From: Prorocentrum cordatum
Lineage: Eukaryota > Sar > Dinophyceae > Prorocentrales > Prorocentraceae
Length of the DNA: 64,000 nt
Reading direction: 5' to 3'
Assembly (NCBI GenBank): GCA_963575745.1
Contig: CAUYUJ010016060.1
Span: 276,977 to 340,976, forward strand
How positions within the stretch are numbered: the stretch's first letter is position 1; the number at the start of each line of letters is the position of its first letter. The notes under the pieces were generated by a model. The model worked only from the letters and a program-made list of their open reading frames with translations, searched no databases and had not been told where the DNA came from. Both the position numbers and the translations under genes were made by a program. Shown here in pieces: positions 1 to 10,801 of the stretch.

Positions 1-61
1 ATGGCGTGCTGCCTTCACCGCGGCCGCCGCCGCCTCGCAGCGCGGCGCATCAGGTGGACTG

Positions 62-1084
62 TTGCAGTGCGTGCCCGCGGCCGCTGGCTTGTCTGAGGTT
101 GAGCGCGTGCCGAGCGTCATGCATGAGGGCCGTGTTCGCATTCTGCACAGTCATGGTCTCACGCCTCTGGGCTTTCTGTGGGTCAATATGTACCTTCACC
201 ATTCTGAGCGCTTGTCCAAGAAGAATTGGGCCATCCTCACTGACGTGGGGCAGGTGGTGAAAGCTGTAGGTTTGCCGTTTGTTATCAGTGGAGATTTCCA
301 GGTGCCTCCTGAGGAGCTCCAGGGCAGTCTTTGGGTGGAAGCGTTAGACGGAGTTTGCTTGCTCCCATCGGTTGCCACTTGCACTAATGCTGCCGCCTCT
401 GCAGGTCGTGTCATCGACTATTTTGTCGTCTCGCAGTCGCTGTCGCATCGAGCTCGTGTCCTCATTGTGCCTGATGCAGGCACTTCACCACACTGTCCAG
501 TGTTATTGCAGCTCTCGCCGCTCTCGCAGTGTGGGCTCGAGTTTCGCGCAGCACGTGTGCCTGAGCGTTTCCCCCTAGAGGCTCCAGTGGCGTGCAGGAG
601 GACTGATCCTCAACCGCGATGGCAGCATTTCTGCGAGCAGATGTCAAGTCTCCCGCTCGCGGAGAAGTGGCAGTTGTGGGTGGCCAATGCTGAGCTTGAG
701 CTCGCCGATGTGCACGACCTCACGCCTGCCGAGAATCCCGAGTATTATGGCGGGACTTCCTCTCTACAGTTCTTCACGCGCAAGCCTTTGCTACCGCATC
801 CGCTTGCCTTTCCCACGCTCGGCCCAGCCGCCCTCTGGCGGCGGCTTTTGGCTCGCCGCTTCGAAGGCCTGGCGCGCTGGCAGCCGCCAATTTTACGTGC
901 TAGCGCCTTCAAGTTAGGCCGCAGCGTCCAGGCTCGGCACAAAGCTAGCGGTGTTCCGATCGAGGAAGCCGAGCCCCGGCTACTGCTTCTTCAGTTGCCT
1001 CTCTCGTTGCCGCACGAGCTAGCTTCAGCAGCGGCGAAGGTCACTGGTGCGCGAGCTGTGGCAGTTTTCAAGCAGGCAGAGTGA
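62..1084 (+). pseudogene. LINE A endonuclease/exonuclease/phosphatase domain, 5'-truncated
   Basis: This is the C-terminal two thirds of an AP-type endonuclease, the enzyme that nicks target DNA to prime LINE reverse transcription. Visible motifs, counted from the first Met: a hydrophobic strand then SGDFQ (D78, with Q80 where the family has N), VIDYFVV (D119), and SPHCP (H144, with P143 where the family has the D of SDH). The two substituted positions are normally catalytic, so the enzyme is probably dead. After residue 150 comes the basic linker to RT. The frame ends at a stop while the homologous continuation lies in the next frame, indicating a frameshift near 1040-1080. The true start lies upstream of the window. 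Confidence 0.75.
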
Positions 1085-2384
1085 GGCAAGCAGGCGGGCT
1101 GGCGTGATTGGGCGCGCAGGCACTCGATTGACGGCGCGGCACACCAGCTCTTTAACTGCTGGCAAGTCATGCGCCCTTCAGGAGGAGGTGGGGGCTCTTG
1201 AGGTGGAGTGGTCGGGTTGGTGGGAGGCCGGAGCTACTAGCGATCAGATTGAATGGCCGACGGATCTTGGCCCTCCATTTTTGCGACCTTCGCTTGAGCA
1301 GCTGAAGGTTTGCGTGCGCTCGTTTCCGCGACGGTCAGGATGTGGTTTTGACCAGCTCTGCCCGCGCCAGCTCTTGCACTTGTCCGATGAAGCGTTGGAA
1401 GCTTTCTTCGATATTTTGGTTGAAGTTGAAACCTCCTGCACTTGGCCTTCTATCTGGACCAAGGTTGTGTTTCTTTCTAAACGTGATGGGGGTATCCGAC
1501 CCATCGCGCTCATTCACATCCTGGCTCGCGTGCAGGGGAGGCTTCGAAAGCCTTTGGTAGCAGCTTGGCAGCAGCATCATGATCGGCGCTACTGGTGGTC
1601 CACGGCTGGACGCTCGTCGGACAAACTGGTTTGGCTGCAGGCTTCTGCCGCTGAGAGGGGTAGAGCACGCGTTTTCTTCAGCGCCCTAGTGTTTCTTGAC
1701 CTTGCCAAAGCACTTGAGCATATCAGGCACGATGTATTGTTGCAGGCTGCTTTGCGTTCAGGCTTCCCAGTGCGGCAGCTCAAATTGCTGGTAGAGCTTT
1801 ATCGCTGTCCTCGAGTGCTTGCTCTTGATGGTGCGACGTCCATGCCAATTTATACTCTGCAAGCAGTGCTGCCAGGGTGTCACTTCGCCACTCTAATGTT
1901 GCAGCTGGTGCTGATGTCGCCTCTAGACGCCGCGCAGGCAGCGTTTCCGCACATGCATCTCGGAAACGTCGTGGACGATTTTGGCCTGCAACGGCTCGGC
2001 AGCGAGGAGGATGTCGCTACAGAGCTTGCAGGTGCCACTCGTTTGTTGCATTCGCAGCTAAGAAATGTTAGCTTGCCCATTGCGTTGAAAAAGAGTCGGG
2101 TTGTTGCCTCTAGTGCCAGGCTCCGCGGGCTCCTTGAGGCCCGACTTCGCTCTGTCAGGCTCACAGGCGTTTGCACTGATAGGAATCTTGGTACTGACTT
2201 AAAGTACCGACCCGGTGGCAAAGTCACTTTGCCGCTGGCAAGGTTCACAAGCAGTCTGTCCGCGCTAGCAGAAAAAAAGCCTGCCGTCGCCCGAGCACGC
2301 AAGTTGCTGGCCCTGTCGCCCTTTGTTTGCAAGCGGCAGCTGCGCACGATGATCCGCAGTGGTGCTCTGTCCTCTCACACTTAG
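1047..2384 (+). pseudogene. LINE A reverse transcriptase domain
   Basis: Reverse transcriptase of a non-LTR element. In this 445-residue frame, residues 90-175 carry the fingers region (SKRDGGIRPIAL). Motif A is FLDLAKALEHI (D218), motif B is VLPGCHFATL (275-284), and motif C is NVVDDF (D310, D311), so the metal-binding aspartates persist. Motif A lacks the usual F-D after LDLAKA, having L-E instead. The first Met is arbitrary because the domain continues from the upstream frame by a frameshift. The frame stops at 2384 while thumb sequence resumes in another frame at about 2525. Confidence 0.8.
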
Positions 2385-2524
2385 GGGTGCAAGGTGCTCG
2401 GCGCCACTGGCACAGATCTCAGACAAGCGAGCATGCTGCAGGCCAAAGTGCAGGCGAACAATCTCGATGGCAAGAGTGTGACGCTGCTGCTCATGCTCAG
2501 TGAACGTCGTCAGATTGACCCTGC

Positions 2525-3214
2525 ATGCGAGCTGCCTGTGCCCCTCTTTTGCAGTATGCCACCGCGGCGTGGGAGCTATGGCACCCGCGAGCGATGCTGG
2601 GGCAAGGATTGCGAGACGCTGTTGTGAGGCTCACCGATCACGGCAATCCTTGGGCCAGCATCCGTGGCCCTTTCTCCGCGTGTGCTGCTACAGCTTTGCG
2701 ACTTGGCATCAGCACGCAAGGCTTTGTGTGGTCCCATCCTCGGCATGGCGAGGTGTCTGTTGTGCAGTCAGGGCCTCGCACCGTCCGCAAGTGGCTTCAT
2801 CAAGTGGTGCTGCAGTGGCTCTGGGAAGAAGTGGCCTCGAGAGAAGGTGTTCCCGAGCTCTCTCTTGGGTGCAATTTTCAGCCTCTGCAGTCCCTCTTAG
2901 CCTCTAATGGTCTCAGACACGATGAGAAGGCCTACCTGAGGGGTGTTGTTACTGGGGGGCAGTGGCCTCGGCATCGCCAGTGGCTTGCGCAGTGCACCGC
3001 CGAGCCCCTTTGCCGCTTGTGTCAGCAGGCCCCTGGCCCGCTCCTGCATCGTCACGCGTGCTGCGCGGGCCACGATGACCTCGCGGCACAGGAGGTCCCA
3101 CCTGAGTTCTTGACCTCGGTTGTTAGGGCGTGCGTGGACCCTCTTCCTTTCCTCGTCGCCGAGAGGCTCCTCGTCCCCGAGGCCCCCCCTTCCTCCTGCG
3201 AATCCCCTTCCTGA
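2525..3214 (+). pseudogene. LINE A RT thumb and zinc-knuckle segment
   Basis: Continuation of the LINE A polyprotein downstream of RT. Near 3000-3060 the translation has CRLCQQAPGPLLHRHACC, a C-x2-C...H...C cluster matching the zinc knuckle that LINE polyproteins of this group carry between RT and RNase H. LINE B has the equivalent as CPRCGLEPETPTHRFWQC. The segment is in a different frame from the RT piece before it and from the RNase H piece after it, so it is bounded by two frameshifts. Confidence 0.7.
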
Positions 3215-4284
3215 TCGGTGGTTCGGCGGAGGACCCGCCGAGATGACAGGCCATATTTTTCTTGATGCCAGCTGGATGGACCAGCATCTGCCGCCAGCAT
3301 CTCAGGCTGTTGGCTGGGCCATTGTCAGCGCGCAACCGCACCATCCGTACAAGGTCAGCTCGGCGATGTGCGGCGCACTCCAGTCGGTGCGCCGAGACAT
3401 TGACTTTGCAGGGCTGTTTGCCCTCAGCCGCGCGTTGCAGCATAGTGCTCCTGGCAGTATCTTTTACACCGACTCTGCGTTTGTCCACGATGGAATTTAC
3501 CAGCGCGACAAGGTGTACTGTTGTTCCTCGCGCGCAGCCTGGTCTGAGTTATGGGTCCAGGTCTGGCGCCGCATCGACGACTGGGGCGGCATCGAGTGTA
3601 TCGACCTGCGCAAAGTCAAAGACAATTGCACCGAAGCTCGCATCCAGTCTGGACTATCGACTCGTTTTGAAAAGGAGGGTAACTCGCATGCTGGTGAATG
3701 GGCTCAGTGGTTGCCCTCGAGAGCCCGCATGGACCCTGAGCCCCGCCAGGTTCGCAAAGCCAAGGCCCTCGTGCTCTCTCAGTGGGCGTCCTGGGTTGCG
3801 CGCATTGGGCCTCGCATGTGCGACGTTGATCGTGAGCATGTCCCTCGGCGGCAGCGCAAGGCTCGCGGCTCAGGCGCAGTGGGCTGCCCTGTGCCAAGGG
3901 TGCTGGTGGAGCCCCCGCCGCCAGTTACGCCGCGCAGCCTGTCGAGAGCAGACCTTGCTCGTGTGCGGGTGCACCTTGCGGATGAGAGGCCGCGTGTCAT
4001 GCACCCCATTCGTCGTTATTGGGGACGGTGGGCGGAGGCCGTGGTGTACTGCGTGTGTTGTGCGCGGGCTGGGAGGGGCCAAGATCTTTGCGAACTTGTC
4101 ACAGGGCTGTCGAGGCCCTCCCGCACCAGGCACGTGGGGCGCTCGAGTCCTCTCGGGCCTCACGCGTGCGCCTGCGCGTTTCCAGGTCAGTCGTGCGTGG
4201 CGGTACCTCGAGGATCCGCTGCGCACGGCCTCCTTGGTCCGTGCAGGAGTGGCGCAGCCGCTCTCGGGCAGCGCTGCGCCGTGA
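3180..4284 (+). pseudogene. LINE A RNase H domain and C-terminal tail, catalytically broken
   Basis: RNase H fold that would remove RNA from the RNA-DNA hybrid. The core reads HIFLDASW (first Asp present), then FAGLFALSRAL where the family has AELxAL (Glu replaced by Gly), then FYTDSAF (Asp present), then EGNSHAGEWA where the family has SHAD (last Asp replaced by Gly). Two of four acidic residues are lost, so no activity is expected. Downstream, a WCTACVVRG segment lies in another forward frame near 4035-4110 and resembles the cysteine-rich tail of such elements. The open frame itself runs on into the GGA repeat, which is not coding. Confidence 0.7.
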
Positions 4285-4440
4285 TGCGCGGCTTCCACGT
4301 CTGCCAGCCTGCTGTGTGCTGGCCTCGCCTTTCATTTCTGGGCACTGTTCGGGAGGCGCCGCCCGCCTCCGGCTTTGGCCATGCGGTGGCGCAAGCGGCA
4401 TGTGGCGCGGACAACCTTGTTCGCGTTCAGGCTGAGTCGA

Positions 4441-4564
4441 GGAGGAGGAGGAGGAGGAGGAGGAGGGGGAGGAGGAGGAGGAGGAGGAGGAGAAGGAGGA
4501 CGAGGAGGAGGAGGAGGAGGAGGAGGAGGAGGAGGAGGAGGAGGGGGGGGGGAGGGGAGGAGGA
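4441..4564 (+). repeat. (GGA)n microsatellite
   Basis: Nearly pure GGA with a few GGG/GAA/GGC interruptions. It separates the 3' end of LINE A from the 3' end of LINE B. Open frames through it (poly-Gly, poly-Arg or poly-Glu; poly-Ser or poly-Leu on the other strand) are artefacts. Confidence 0.95.
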
Positions 4565-4582
4565 GATTGCGATTGCGATTGC
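4565..4582 (-). repeat. LINE B 3'-terminal hexamer repeat (GATTGC x3; GCAATC on element strand)
   Basis: Three perfect copies of a hexamer lie exactly between LINE B sequence and the GGA tract. Many LINE clades end in short tandem repeats used in priming rather than in poly(A), so this is the probable 3' terminus. Confidence 0.6.
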
Positions 4583-4599
4583 GCTGAATGCGGCGACCA

Positions 4600-5187
4600 A
4601 GAGCAAGCCTGGGCGCATGGGCAACTTACCCTCGCACGGGGAAGCTCATGCCTGACTTCGGAGGGGGCCCTCGGGAAAAACGGGAGAGCGCCTCCCGCCC
4701 TTTCGCAGTGGGGGGCTCCACACAAGCCAGGAAGCTCTCGCGTTTGATCAACTCCAAACGCGCCACAAATGAGGCAGTACAACACACCCTGACAAGTGGC
4801 GAGGGCGTGGGAAACATGGACAGAATCAAAGAGAGGGTGGTCGGAGGGAGGGCGCCGCGCCTGGATGTTCGCCACCCATGGGGGGGGCGCCTCCGCGCGG
4901 GGGTCCTGCTCACCATGAGGGATCCACTCCCCCGCGACCTGCCCAAACTCGGACAATGGGATGCAGGTGCGAGGCCAGAACTGCGACAGGGCTCCTCTGC
5001 GGGAGAAGGAGCGGCTACACCTCGTACACTTGAACAACGTGCGCCTAAGAGAGACATCGTGGCCAGCAGCGGTCAACCTCGACCGCCGCGCCTCCAAACT
5101 AGTGATGCCAGCGCGCTTCCGAGCCGCGGCGAGGCCACCACGGCTGTCAGTACCACGTTCACGCTCGCATGTCAGGAAAACTTCGCG
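4600..5187 (-). pseudogene. LINE B cysteine-rich C-terminal tail
   Basis: Continues in the same minus frame as the RNase H piece after one in-frame TAG at about 5188. Visible features are FKCTRCSRSF (near 5035) and CLICGAFGVDQ with a later C-x-x-x-H-C (near 4740-4800), spaced like paired zinc ribbons. A similar cysteine-rich tail ends LINE A. Whether the TAG is a real stop or decay cannot be told. No stop is seen before the GGA tract in this frame, so the natural C-terminus is uncertain. Confidence 0.5.
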
Positions 5188-5796
5188 CTAAATCGCCACT
5201 AGACGGCGCAGGATCTTCTCCTGCAGCGCATCAGCATCTCGGACAGAGGCGACCTCGTCTGGGCCTAACTTGCCCCTCAAGGCCCCTTCGTTGGCACAAA
5301 GGTCGGCAGCACTATTCAAAAACAACTCGACACGAGAAATCTGCATGTCCTCAATGCGTGCCTGGGTCGGGTGGGATTTAGTCCAACGGAGATCAACCTT
5401 GCCCGAACGCGTCCCAAGACGTTCCCAAATACGAGCCCAGATATCGAGCATACTACTCTTACTCCTCTTCACATGCTCTGGAGACTTCCGAAAACTCCGA
5501 ACAACAGGGAGATAGTCCGAGAACACCAGAATGTTCCCTTCAGTAACCGTCAGCAGGACGAGCAACGCATAGAGCTCTGACCGAGGAGAGCTCTGACAGG
5601 TAGAAGGTAAAGTTCCAAAAACTCCACCCGCAATATCAGATTCATTAGGATGTAGCATAACAGCGCTCCACCCACACCTCCTTAGCCTCCAATCTTTAGT
5701 TTCAGGGCCTCCCGGTCCGTCGATCCCCCGCGCCCCACCAACCACAGGGCGGGCGCCTTGGAGAGCTCCAAAGGCCCACCGAGCAGTTTGGGGCAT
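5188..5796 (-). CDS. LINE B RNase H domain
   Basis: RNase H segment of the LINE B polyprotein. In the 202-residue frame the acidic residues are D26 (GIDGPGG), E74 (PRSELYALL), D94 (VFSDYLPVV) and D165 (NSAADLCANEG). The catalytic set is complete and the K-S-H motif precedes the last helix. The frame overlaps the end of the RT frame by about 95 bases, so the first ~20 residues are probably out-of-frame and a -1 or +1 shift near 5710-5790 joins them. The length is normal for the domain. Confidence 0.75.
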   Translation of the reverse strand: MPQTARWAFGALQGARPVVGGARGIDGPGGPETKDWRLRRCGWSAVMLHPNESDIAGGVFGTLPSTCQSSPRSELYALLVLLTVTEGNILVFSDYLPVVRSFRKSPEHVKRSKSSMLDIWARIWERLGTRSGKVDLRWTKSHPTQARIEDMQISRVELFLNSAADLCANEGALRGKLGPDEVASVRDADALQEKILRRLVAI

Positions 5797-7498
5797 CGGG
5801 GGACCTTTTCACAACCTGATCAAGCGACATCAGACCGCGGCGCCAGAGGGAAGGGAGGGAGGTACTTTCCGCGATAGCAATCAGGGACAAGCTATCTGTG
5901 GCCGAGACATCAGGATTATCCAGCTCACAGTTCGCCGCACACTGCCAGAATCGGTGCGTCGGCGTCTCGGGCTCCAGCCCGCACCTGGGACACAAAGGGC
6001 TAGCTGCGTAGCCGGCCTCGAACAAACGGGATTCAGTCCAATATCCCCCCGCCAAGGTGTTCCGCAGGATAGCCTGGGATTCGCAATCCAGGTTCCGACC
6101 AAAGTGTTTCAACATGGCCCGAGGGGCGGACAAATCAACTCCCTCTTGAACCCCCGCTCCCAAATAGTGCTCCGCAGCTTTGCCCCAAACAGCATCAGAA
6201 CAGGTAGCCTGGAGAGCCCGCCACAGGTAGAACCGAAAGGAGGGAGTCTCAACATAGAGGGAGGTACCGTACTCATCCTGCCATTCACAAGGAGAGGTGG
6301 GGAGCCACTCAAGGTCAAAAAGGGTGGCGACGGTAGCCATCACAGGTCCTTTGACCCGCCTCCAACGGCGATTCGCAGGACCGCTCAGAAACAAGTCCAC
6401 CGCCGCCACCCAAACATTCTGGACCCGCATGCGGTCCTTAGGTGGCAAATCACACCACAGATCAGCAAAGCTCAGCAGGTGCTCGCGCCTCAATCGGAAG
6501 ATGGGGTCCTCCGCACTGCTACAGACCAACGACAATACCGTGGTGGAACAGGACCCAGGGGCCCACCAACCCGAACACTGGGCTGCTTGGCCCCTCACAC
6601 TTTGCAACTGGTGAGGGGACATCCCCGCCAGTTGATGGCCCCAGGTCCCCACCGCCAAAACACCCTGTTTGTACAGCTTGGAGGCCCTCGTATAGATGCG
6701 GGAAAGGAACGACACCTTACACGCGCGACGCCGCGCTTCAAGCCTCCGCCGCTTCACTTCAGGAACCCTCCGCCGTCTTCCAGCCGTGGTACATGACCCC
6801 AGATCCTTCGTTTCAGCACGATACCGAACTGGAAGTCCCAAAGCCTGAAGACTATCAGCAAGGTGAGCGCCTACTACAGGGGAGGAGCAGACGAGGGCGC
6901 TCTTGCTACTGAGCGTCAGGCCCAGCTTATCGACCTCATGCGCGAACAGCGTCGCAGCCGGCAGGACATGGGCAAGGAGCTCCTGCTCCGTGCCAGCCAT
7001 ATTCTGGGCAATATCATCAACATAGGCCCGCGAGGCCACCCGAGACATGTCACCATTCACTTGGTAATGCGCGGCCTCCAGGGCCTCGTAAACGTAGATT
7101 TTAACCCACGGCATGCTCTGGGAACAACCAGGTAAAACCCCCCTTCCCGCGGACACCACACGGGAGACGTTACCTTCAACCTCCAACATACGGGGGGCCG
7201 TATGGATGAGCATCCCAAGATACAACAAGTGGGGTGGGTATTCCATGCGCAGGGCCAATCGGATGAGCAACCGAGGGCTCACCGCATCGAAAAACTTTGT
7301 AAGATCCCAATGGATCGCAACCGAGATCGCCCTTTCATGTCTGGCACACTCGTGGTGCAACTCCCGAACAAGTGCCGCTCGGAGAGCCGACGATCCTTTG
7401 ACCGCCGTGTCCCAGAACGCCGTGTGGTCGGCAGTCCACGCATCGATATCCCCCCCCCCCCCCGAATTTTGGCGTAGAGACGGCGCAGGGTGGGGCAC
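5702..7498 (-). CDS. LINE B reverse transcriptase core, thumb and zinc knuckle
   Basis: Largest intact piece of LINE B, 598 residues. Motif A is IHWDLTKFFDAV (D65), motif B is GRGVLPGCSQS (118-128) and motif C is RAYVDDIAQ (D161, D162), all intact. Near residues 503-520 a C-x2-C-x8-H-x4-C zinc knuckle (CPRCGLEPETPTHRFWQC) precedes the RNase H. The opening ~16 residues, containing a Gly run, come from the homopolymer at 7452-7464, where the fingers region in the neighbouring frame joins. The product would copy the element RNA at the nicked target. Confidence 0.85.
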   Translation of the reverse strand: MPHPAPSLRQNSGGGGDIDAWTADHTAFWDTAVKGSSALRAALVRELHHECARHERAISVAIHWDLTKFFDAVSPRLLIRLALRMEYPPHLLYLGMLIHTAPRMLEVEGNVSRVVSAGRGVLPGCSQSMPWVKIYVYEALEAAHYQVNGDMSRVASRAYVDDIAQNMAGTEQELLAHVLPAATLFAHEVDKLGLTLSSKSALVCSSPVVGAHLADSLQALGLPVRYRAETKDLGSCTTAGRRRRVPEVKRRRLEARRRACKVSFLSRIYTRASKLYKQGVLAVGTWGHQLAGMSPHQLQSVRGQAAQCSGWWAPGSCSTTVLSLVCSSAEDPIFRLRREHLLSFADLWCDLPPKDRMRVQNVWVAAVDLFLSGPANRRWRRVKGPVMATVATLFDLEWLPTSPCEWQDEYGTSLYVETPSFRFYLWRALQATCSDAVWGKAAEHYLGAGVQEGVDLSAPRAMLKHFGRNLDCESQAILRNTLAGGYWTESRLFEAGYAASPLCPRCGLEPETPTHRFWQCAANCELDNPDVSATDSLSLIAIAESTSLPSLWRRGLMSLDQVVKRSPDAPNCSVGLWSSPRRPPCGWWGAGDRRTGRP

Positions 7499-8310
7499 TT
7501 ACAGACGGGGCGCTCATCAATCTGAGACTTCGGCAACAACGCAATCAAACCGGGCAAGATTCGAGCTGGCCAAGCAATGCTCCGCTCGCACAGGGAGTAG
7601 AGGGAGGCCAGGGCGTGGAGGGCCTCGGCAGGGAGTTCAGCCACCGCCCGAGCTCTCCACCCATCAACGCCGACAGCCGTTGTCGCCGAGAAAAAATTGC
7701 ACGCTTGAATACATGGGGCGGTAATGGGGGGAAGGTCACCAACTTGCTCAATAGCCACCGCACGGAGGTCAGACATGGCATCACCCAGCCTCAATATCTC
7801 GCCCTCCGACACGGACCAACATCCGCCCCACAAACGGGCCCGATATTCCATCATTTCTTCAGGTAACTGCTTGACACCGTCAGGGGGGGGGGGGGTAACA
7901 TATTCAACCACACTCCGATTGTCACGCTTCAACCAAGAATGCACCCCCTTGGCACCATGTGGGATGGCGCGCAGCAGCCAGGCCTTAAGGCCTTTCGAAG
8001 ACGCCGCCTTAGCTGCCGTCCAAGCACGCTTCAAAACCTCGGAGGTGAGGTCAACAAGGCGATCCACCATATCAGGATCCCCCAGCGCAGCAACGGTGAC
8101 CTGATCGGCCCACCAGGGGGGGGGCTGAGCTGGCGGCAGCACCTCGGACAACTCCCCGACGCGGCTAACCACGTCCATGATCAGCCCGTAAACGCGGCTC
8201 TCGGTGGATTGCCGACGCAACAACGTGCGAAGCTCAAGTAGCTTGGCAGAGAACCGAGACCAAAAACGCCAACGTCGGACAACGAAAAGATGTGCCCATG
8301 CCACCTTCAT
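7455..8310 (-). CDS. LINE B linker and RT fingers region
   Basis: Starts at an internal Met. The first ~190 residues are the basic, Trp-rich linker between endonuclease and RT typical of these polyproteins. The last part holds the fingers region (AVGVDGWRARAVAELPAEAL, then LIALLPKSQIDERPVCKCPT), equivalent to the GxDxW...P..K..RPI block. The frame meets the poly-G stretch on the element strand near 7452-7464 and goes out of register, while the RT core resumes in the next frame. A homopolymer slip, in the genome or in sequencing, is the simplest reason. Confidence 0.75.
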
Positions 8311-9319
8311 GCGTGATCGTCGATGTAACCAATGTCAATTCATCCCCTCCCCCCATGTACGCATGCTCCTCCTCCTCATCGATGGCGGCACAGGCGCGCG
8401 AAAGAAACAAACGCTCGGTAGCACGCGACCAGAGGGAATACTGTACATATATATATATATGATCATCAAGGTGCTCGACTGCATGCGGGATGAGATGGGC
8501 CAACTGCACAGGGCACGTACACGGCGACACACGGTCAGAGCACATCTCATGATAAAGGTGACACCGCCACGGCAAGTCAGGTCCGTGACAAACGGGAATG
8601 ATTCGAGGGCGTACTCGCCGCCAGAGACGTTGAACCAACACTCGGTGAGCCAACCGAATACGAAGTGCACGATGCGTTTTGAAGGGGGACGGTTCGAACA
8701 CTCCAACCTGGACGAACGGGGCCAAATCCTCCGAGACCAACGCGTAATCGATCATCGCCCCTGACCCTTGTGAACACGTAAAGTCAACTCCCACCGGGGC
8801 CAACACCCGAGCGTGAACAGACTGCGGGTAACCCGAGAGCCACATCGTTTCACCCCCAATATTGAAGTCCCCGACCAACATCCAGGGAACCCCGAGAGCA
8901 CGAACGAACTCGGCGATACCCCGCATTTTGGACAGGTTCTCCCCCGCGACACCCAGGCACGAGACAAAGTAACACTCCCCGACCGCAGCGGTCGCTTTCT
9001 GAGTCTTGAGTTCGAGAAACATCCAACCAGGGCCCGACCCAATGTCGGAAACCACGTCCGCATGGGCAAGAAAACGTTTTAAATGCAGGCTCTTACTGAC
9101 GACCATCCCGACCCCTCCGTGAGTCCCCCCTCCGTTAGTAGGCGCACCTGCCTGCAGATGGGGCCTCCAGCCCATGCCTGCAATCTCTCGCTTCGCGGCA
9201 GGCAAGGCAGGCTGCTGTAAACGGTGCTCACAGAAGAGGAAGGCATCCACCTCAGGACATATAGCAGACGCAAAGTCCTTCGCAACCTTGGACCAGCTCG
9301 TGACATTACAAAACACCAT
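8311..9319 (-). CDS. LINE B AP-type endonuclease domain
   Basis: Endonuclease/exonuclease/phosphatase domain that nicks DNA for target-primed reverse transcription. Taking the Met at 9319 as residue 1: N5 (FCNVTSW), E31 (LFCEHRL), D151 and N153 (VGDFNI), D191 (IDYALVS) and H216 (KTHRAL, where the usual SDH has lost its Asp). All but that last Asp are present. The Met at 9319 fits because homology begins there and upstream residues in this frame look non-coding. An (AT)7-like tract at 8447-8460 and a frameshift near 8310 separate it from the linker frame. Confidence 0.8.
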
Positions 9320-9389
9320 ATTCAGGCCACCATCTGCAGCAAGCGAATCCTTGGATCGGGGTGGACGGGATCGATGAGGCAGACCAGCG

Positions 9390-10797
9390 CTAAAGAGAAG
9401 GCGCCCCTTCCACAGGCATCGCGACGGCCTGCTTGAGCAGCTCGGTGAACTGGTTGTGGATATGCTCCTTCGTGGTCCGCAGGCGATTGGAGGTACGAGC
9501 TCGAACACGCTCACGGATGAGGCTCTCCATGCGCTCCTGCTCCTCAGGGGTGAGCACCTGCTCCTGGCCGCGCTTGCGCAGTCCACGCAACTCTTCATCG
9601 CCAGTCCCGCCTGCATCGCCAACGCTGGCGTCGCTACCAGCATCACTAGCAGCATCGTCATCGGCACGTTGAATGGCGGGTGGTCCGCATGGCCACGAAC
9701 GCCTCCCAGAGGCCCTTCGGCAACCGCTGCTGACTGGCCCACTCGTTCTGCTCGGCTGCCGACATCTGCGGGAAGTCAGGAAGATCCACCTGCATGGGCT
9801 CCTCCACTGGAGCGTCCACACCTTCTTCGCCGCCAGCAGGCACACCAGCAGGAGCGGCGCCGCCACCGCCAGCACCACCGGCAGCCGCGCCGCCACGCGC
9901 CGCGCCGCCACGCGCCGCGCCGCGCCAGGGAGCGGCCGCCCGCGGCGCTGCAGGGGCCCCAGCGGGGGGCGCAACCTGCTGGGCCTGGCGCGCCGCCTCA
10001 GCGCGCGCCTCAGCAGCCTTCGCCGCCTTCCAGGCCTCGGGGTCGAAGGCCTGCAGCTCGGCGTCGGCAACACGGCGGGCCTTCTGAGCAGCATCATGCT
10101 CCTCCTCCGCAGCGTGCAAGGCGTTCGTCGCCTCGTCGAGTTGCTCCCGTACACGTTGAGCCTGGCTTCTCTTCTGTTCCACTTCCTGGCACGCAAGCCG
10201 AACCTGCCGAGCAGCATCCTCGACCACTCGGGCCAAGCGGGTCCGCTCGGTGTTCGCCGCGGTGTCGAGCTGGGCAGGCGTGAGGACCGCCGCGGGAGGC
10301 GCAGGCTCCCCCGCCAAGTCGCCCAGGGACTCGCGGAGGTCAGGCCGCGCCGCCAGGAGAGTGGCGGCGGCGGCGCGCAGCTGCGCATCAGGCTGCCCAG
10401 CATCAGCAACACCCGCTGGGGCGCCTGCATGGCATCCCCCTCCACCGCCGTTGGACTCGAGGTAGTAGCCGCCGCACTTGGAGCACACCTCGTGACCGCG
10501 GCTCGCCCACCCCCAGTGACTGCAGGAAACACACACGTTGTATTTCCGCTGGCGCTGACGGCGCCGCGGAGCTCGCTTGTCGTCCCGTGAACCATCAGGC
10601 TGAAACACCCAGCTCCCTGGCTGGCCACGATAGCTGCCAGTCCGCAGACCAGCACCCCCGCGACGCCATGGGGGCTCAGGCGCCATGGCCACGGGCGGCT
10701 CCGATATGTAGGAATGATGCCAAACGGGAGCTTTCGCTCCGCCTCGAAAGCAGGCTACGGAAACCCCAAAGCTAATCGTTGGTTCCCAGGCGCCCAT
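9390..10797 (-). CDS. LINE B ORF1-like zinc-ribbon, coiled-coil protein
   Basis: First open frame of LINE B, starting four bases after the spliced-leader relic. Residues 89-108 form a zinc ribbon (C89-x2-C92, C105-x2-C108). Residues ~175-274 are Ala/Glu/Arg-rich heptads suggesting a coiled coil, followed by a Gly/Ala/Pro-rich stretch and an acidic segment. The frame beginning at 10797 runs to 9658. Its natural continuation (TPEEQERMESLIRERVRART, then a stop at 9390) is one frame over, so a frameshift lies near 9660-9740. Such proteins bind element RNA in other LINEs; here that is inferred from position and architecture. The gap to the endonuclease Met is about 70 bases. Confidence 0.6.
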
Positions 10798-10801
10798 AGC
10801 C

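Larger units (their letters stand above)
1..4440 (+). mobile_element. LINE A: decayed non-LTR retrotransposon, 5' end outside window
   Basis: Remnants of one LINE polyprotein follow each other in the expected order: endonuclease, reverse transcriptase, zinc knuckle, RNase H, then a cysteine-rich tail (a WCTAC motif near 4040). The pieces lie in alternating forward frames, so at least three frameshifts have accumulated. Several catalytic residues are replaced. The 5' part of the endonuclease is cut by the window edge. The 3' end runs straight into the GGA microsatellite at 4441. The element is therefore inactive. It has the same domain order as LINE B but is clearly divergent from it in the RT core. 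Confidence 0.85.
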
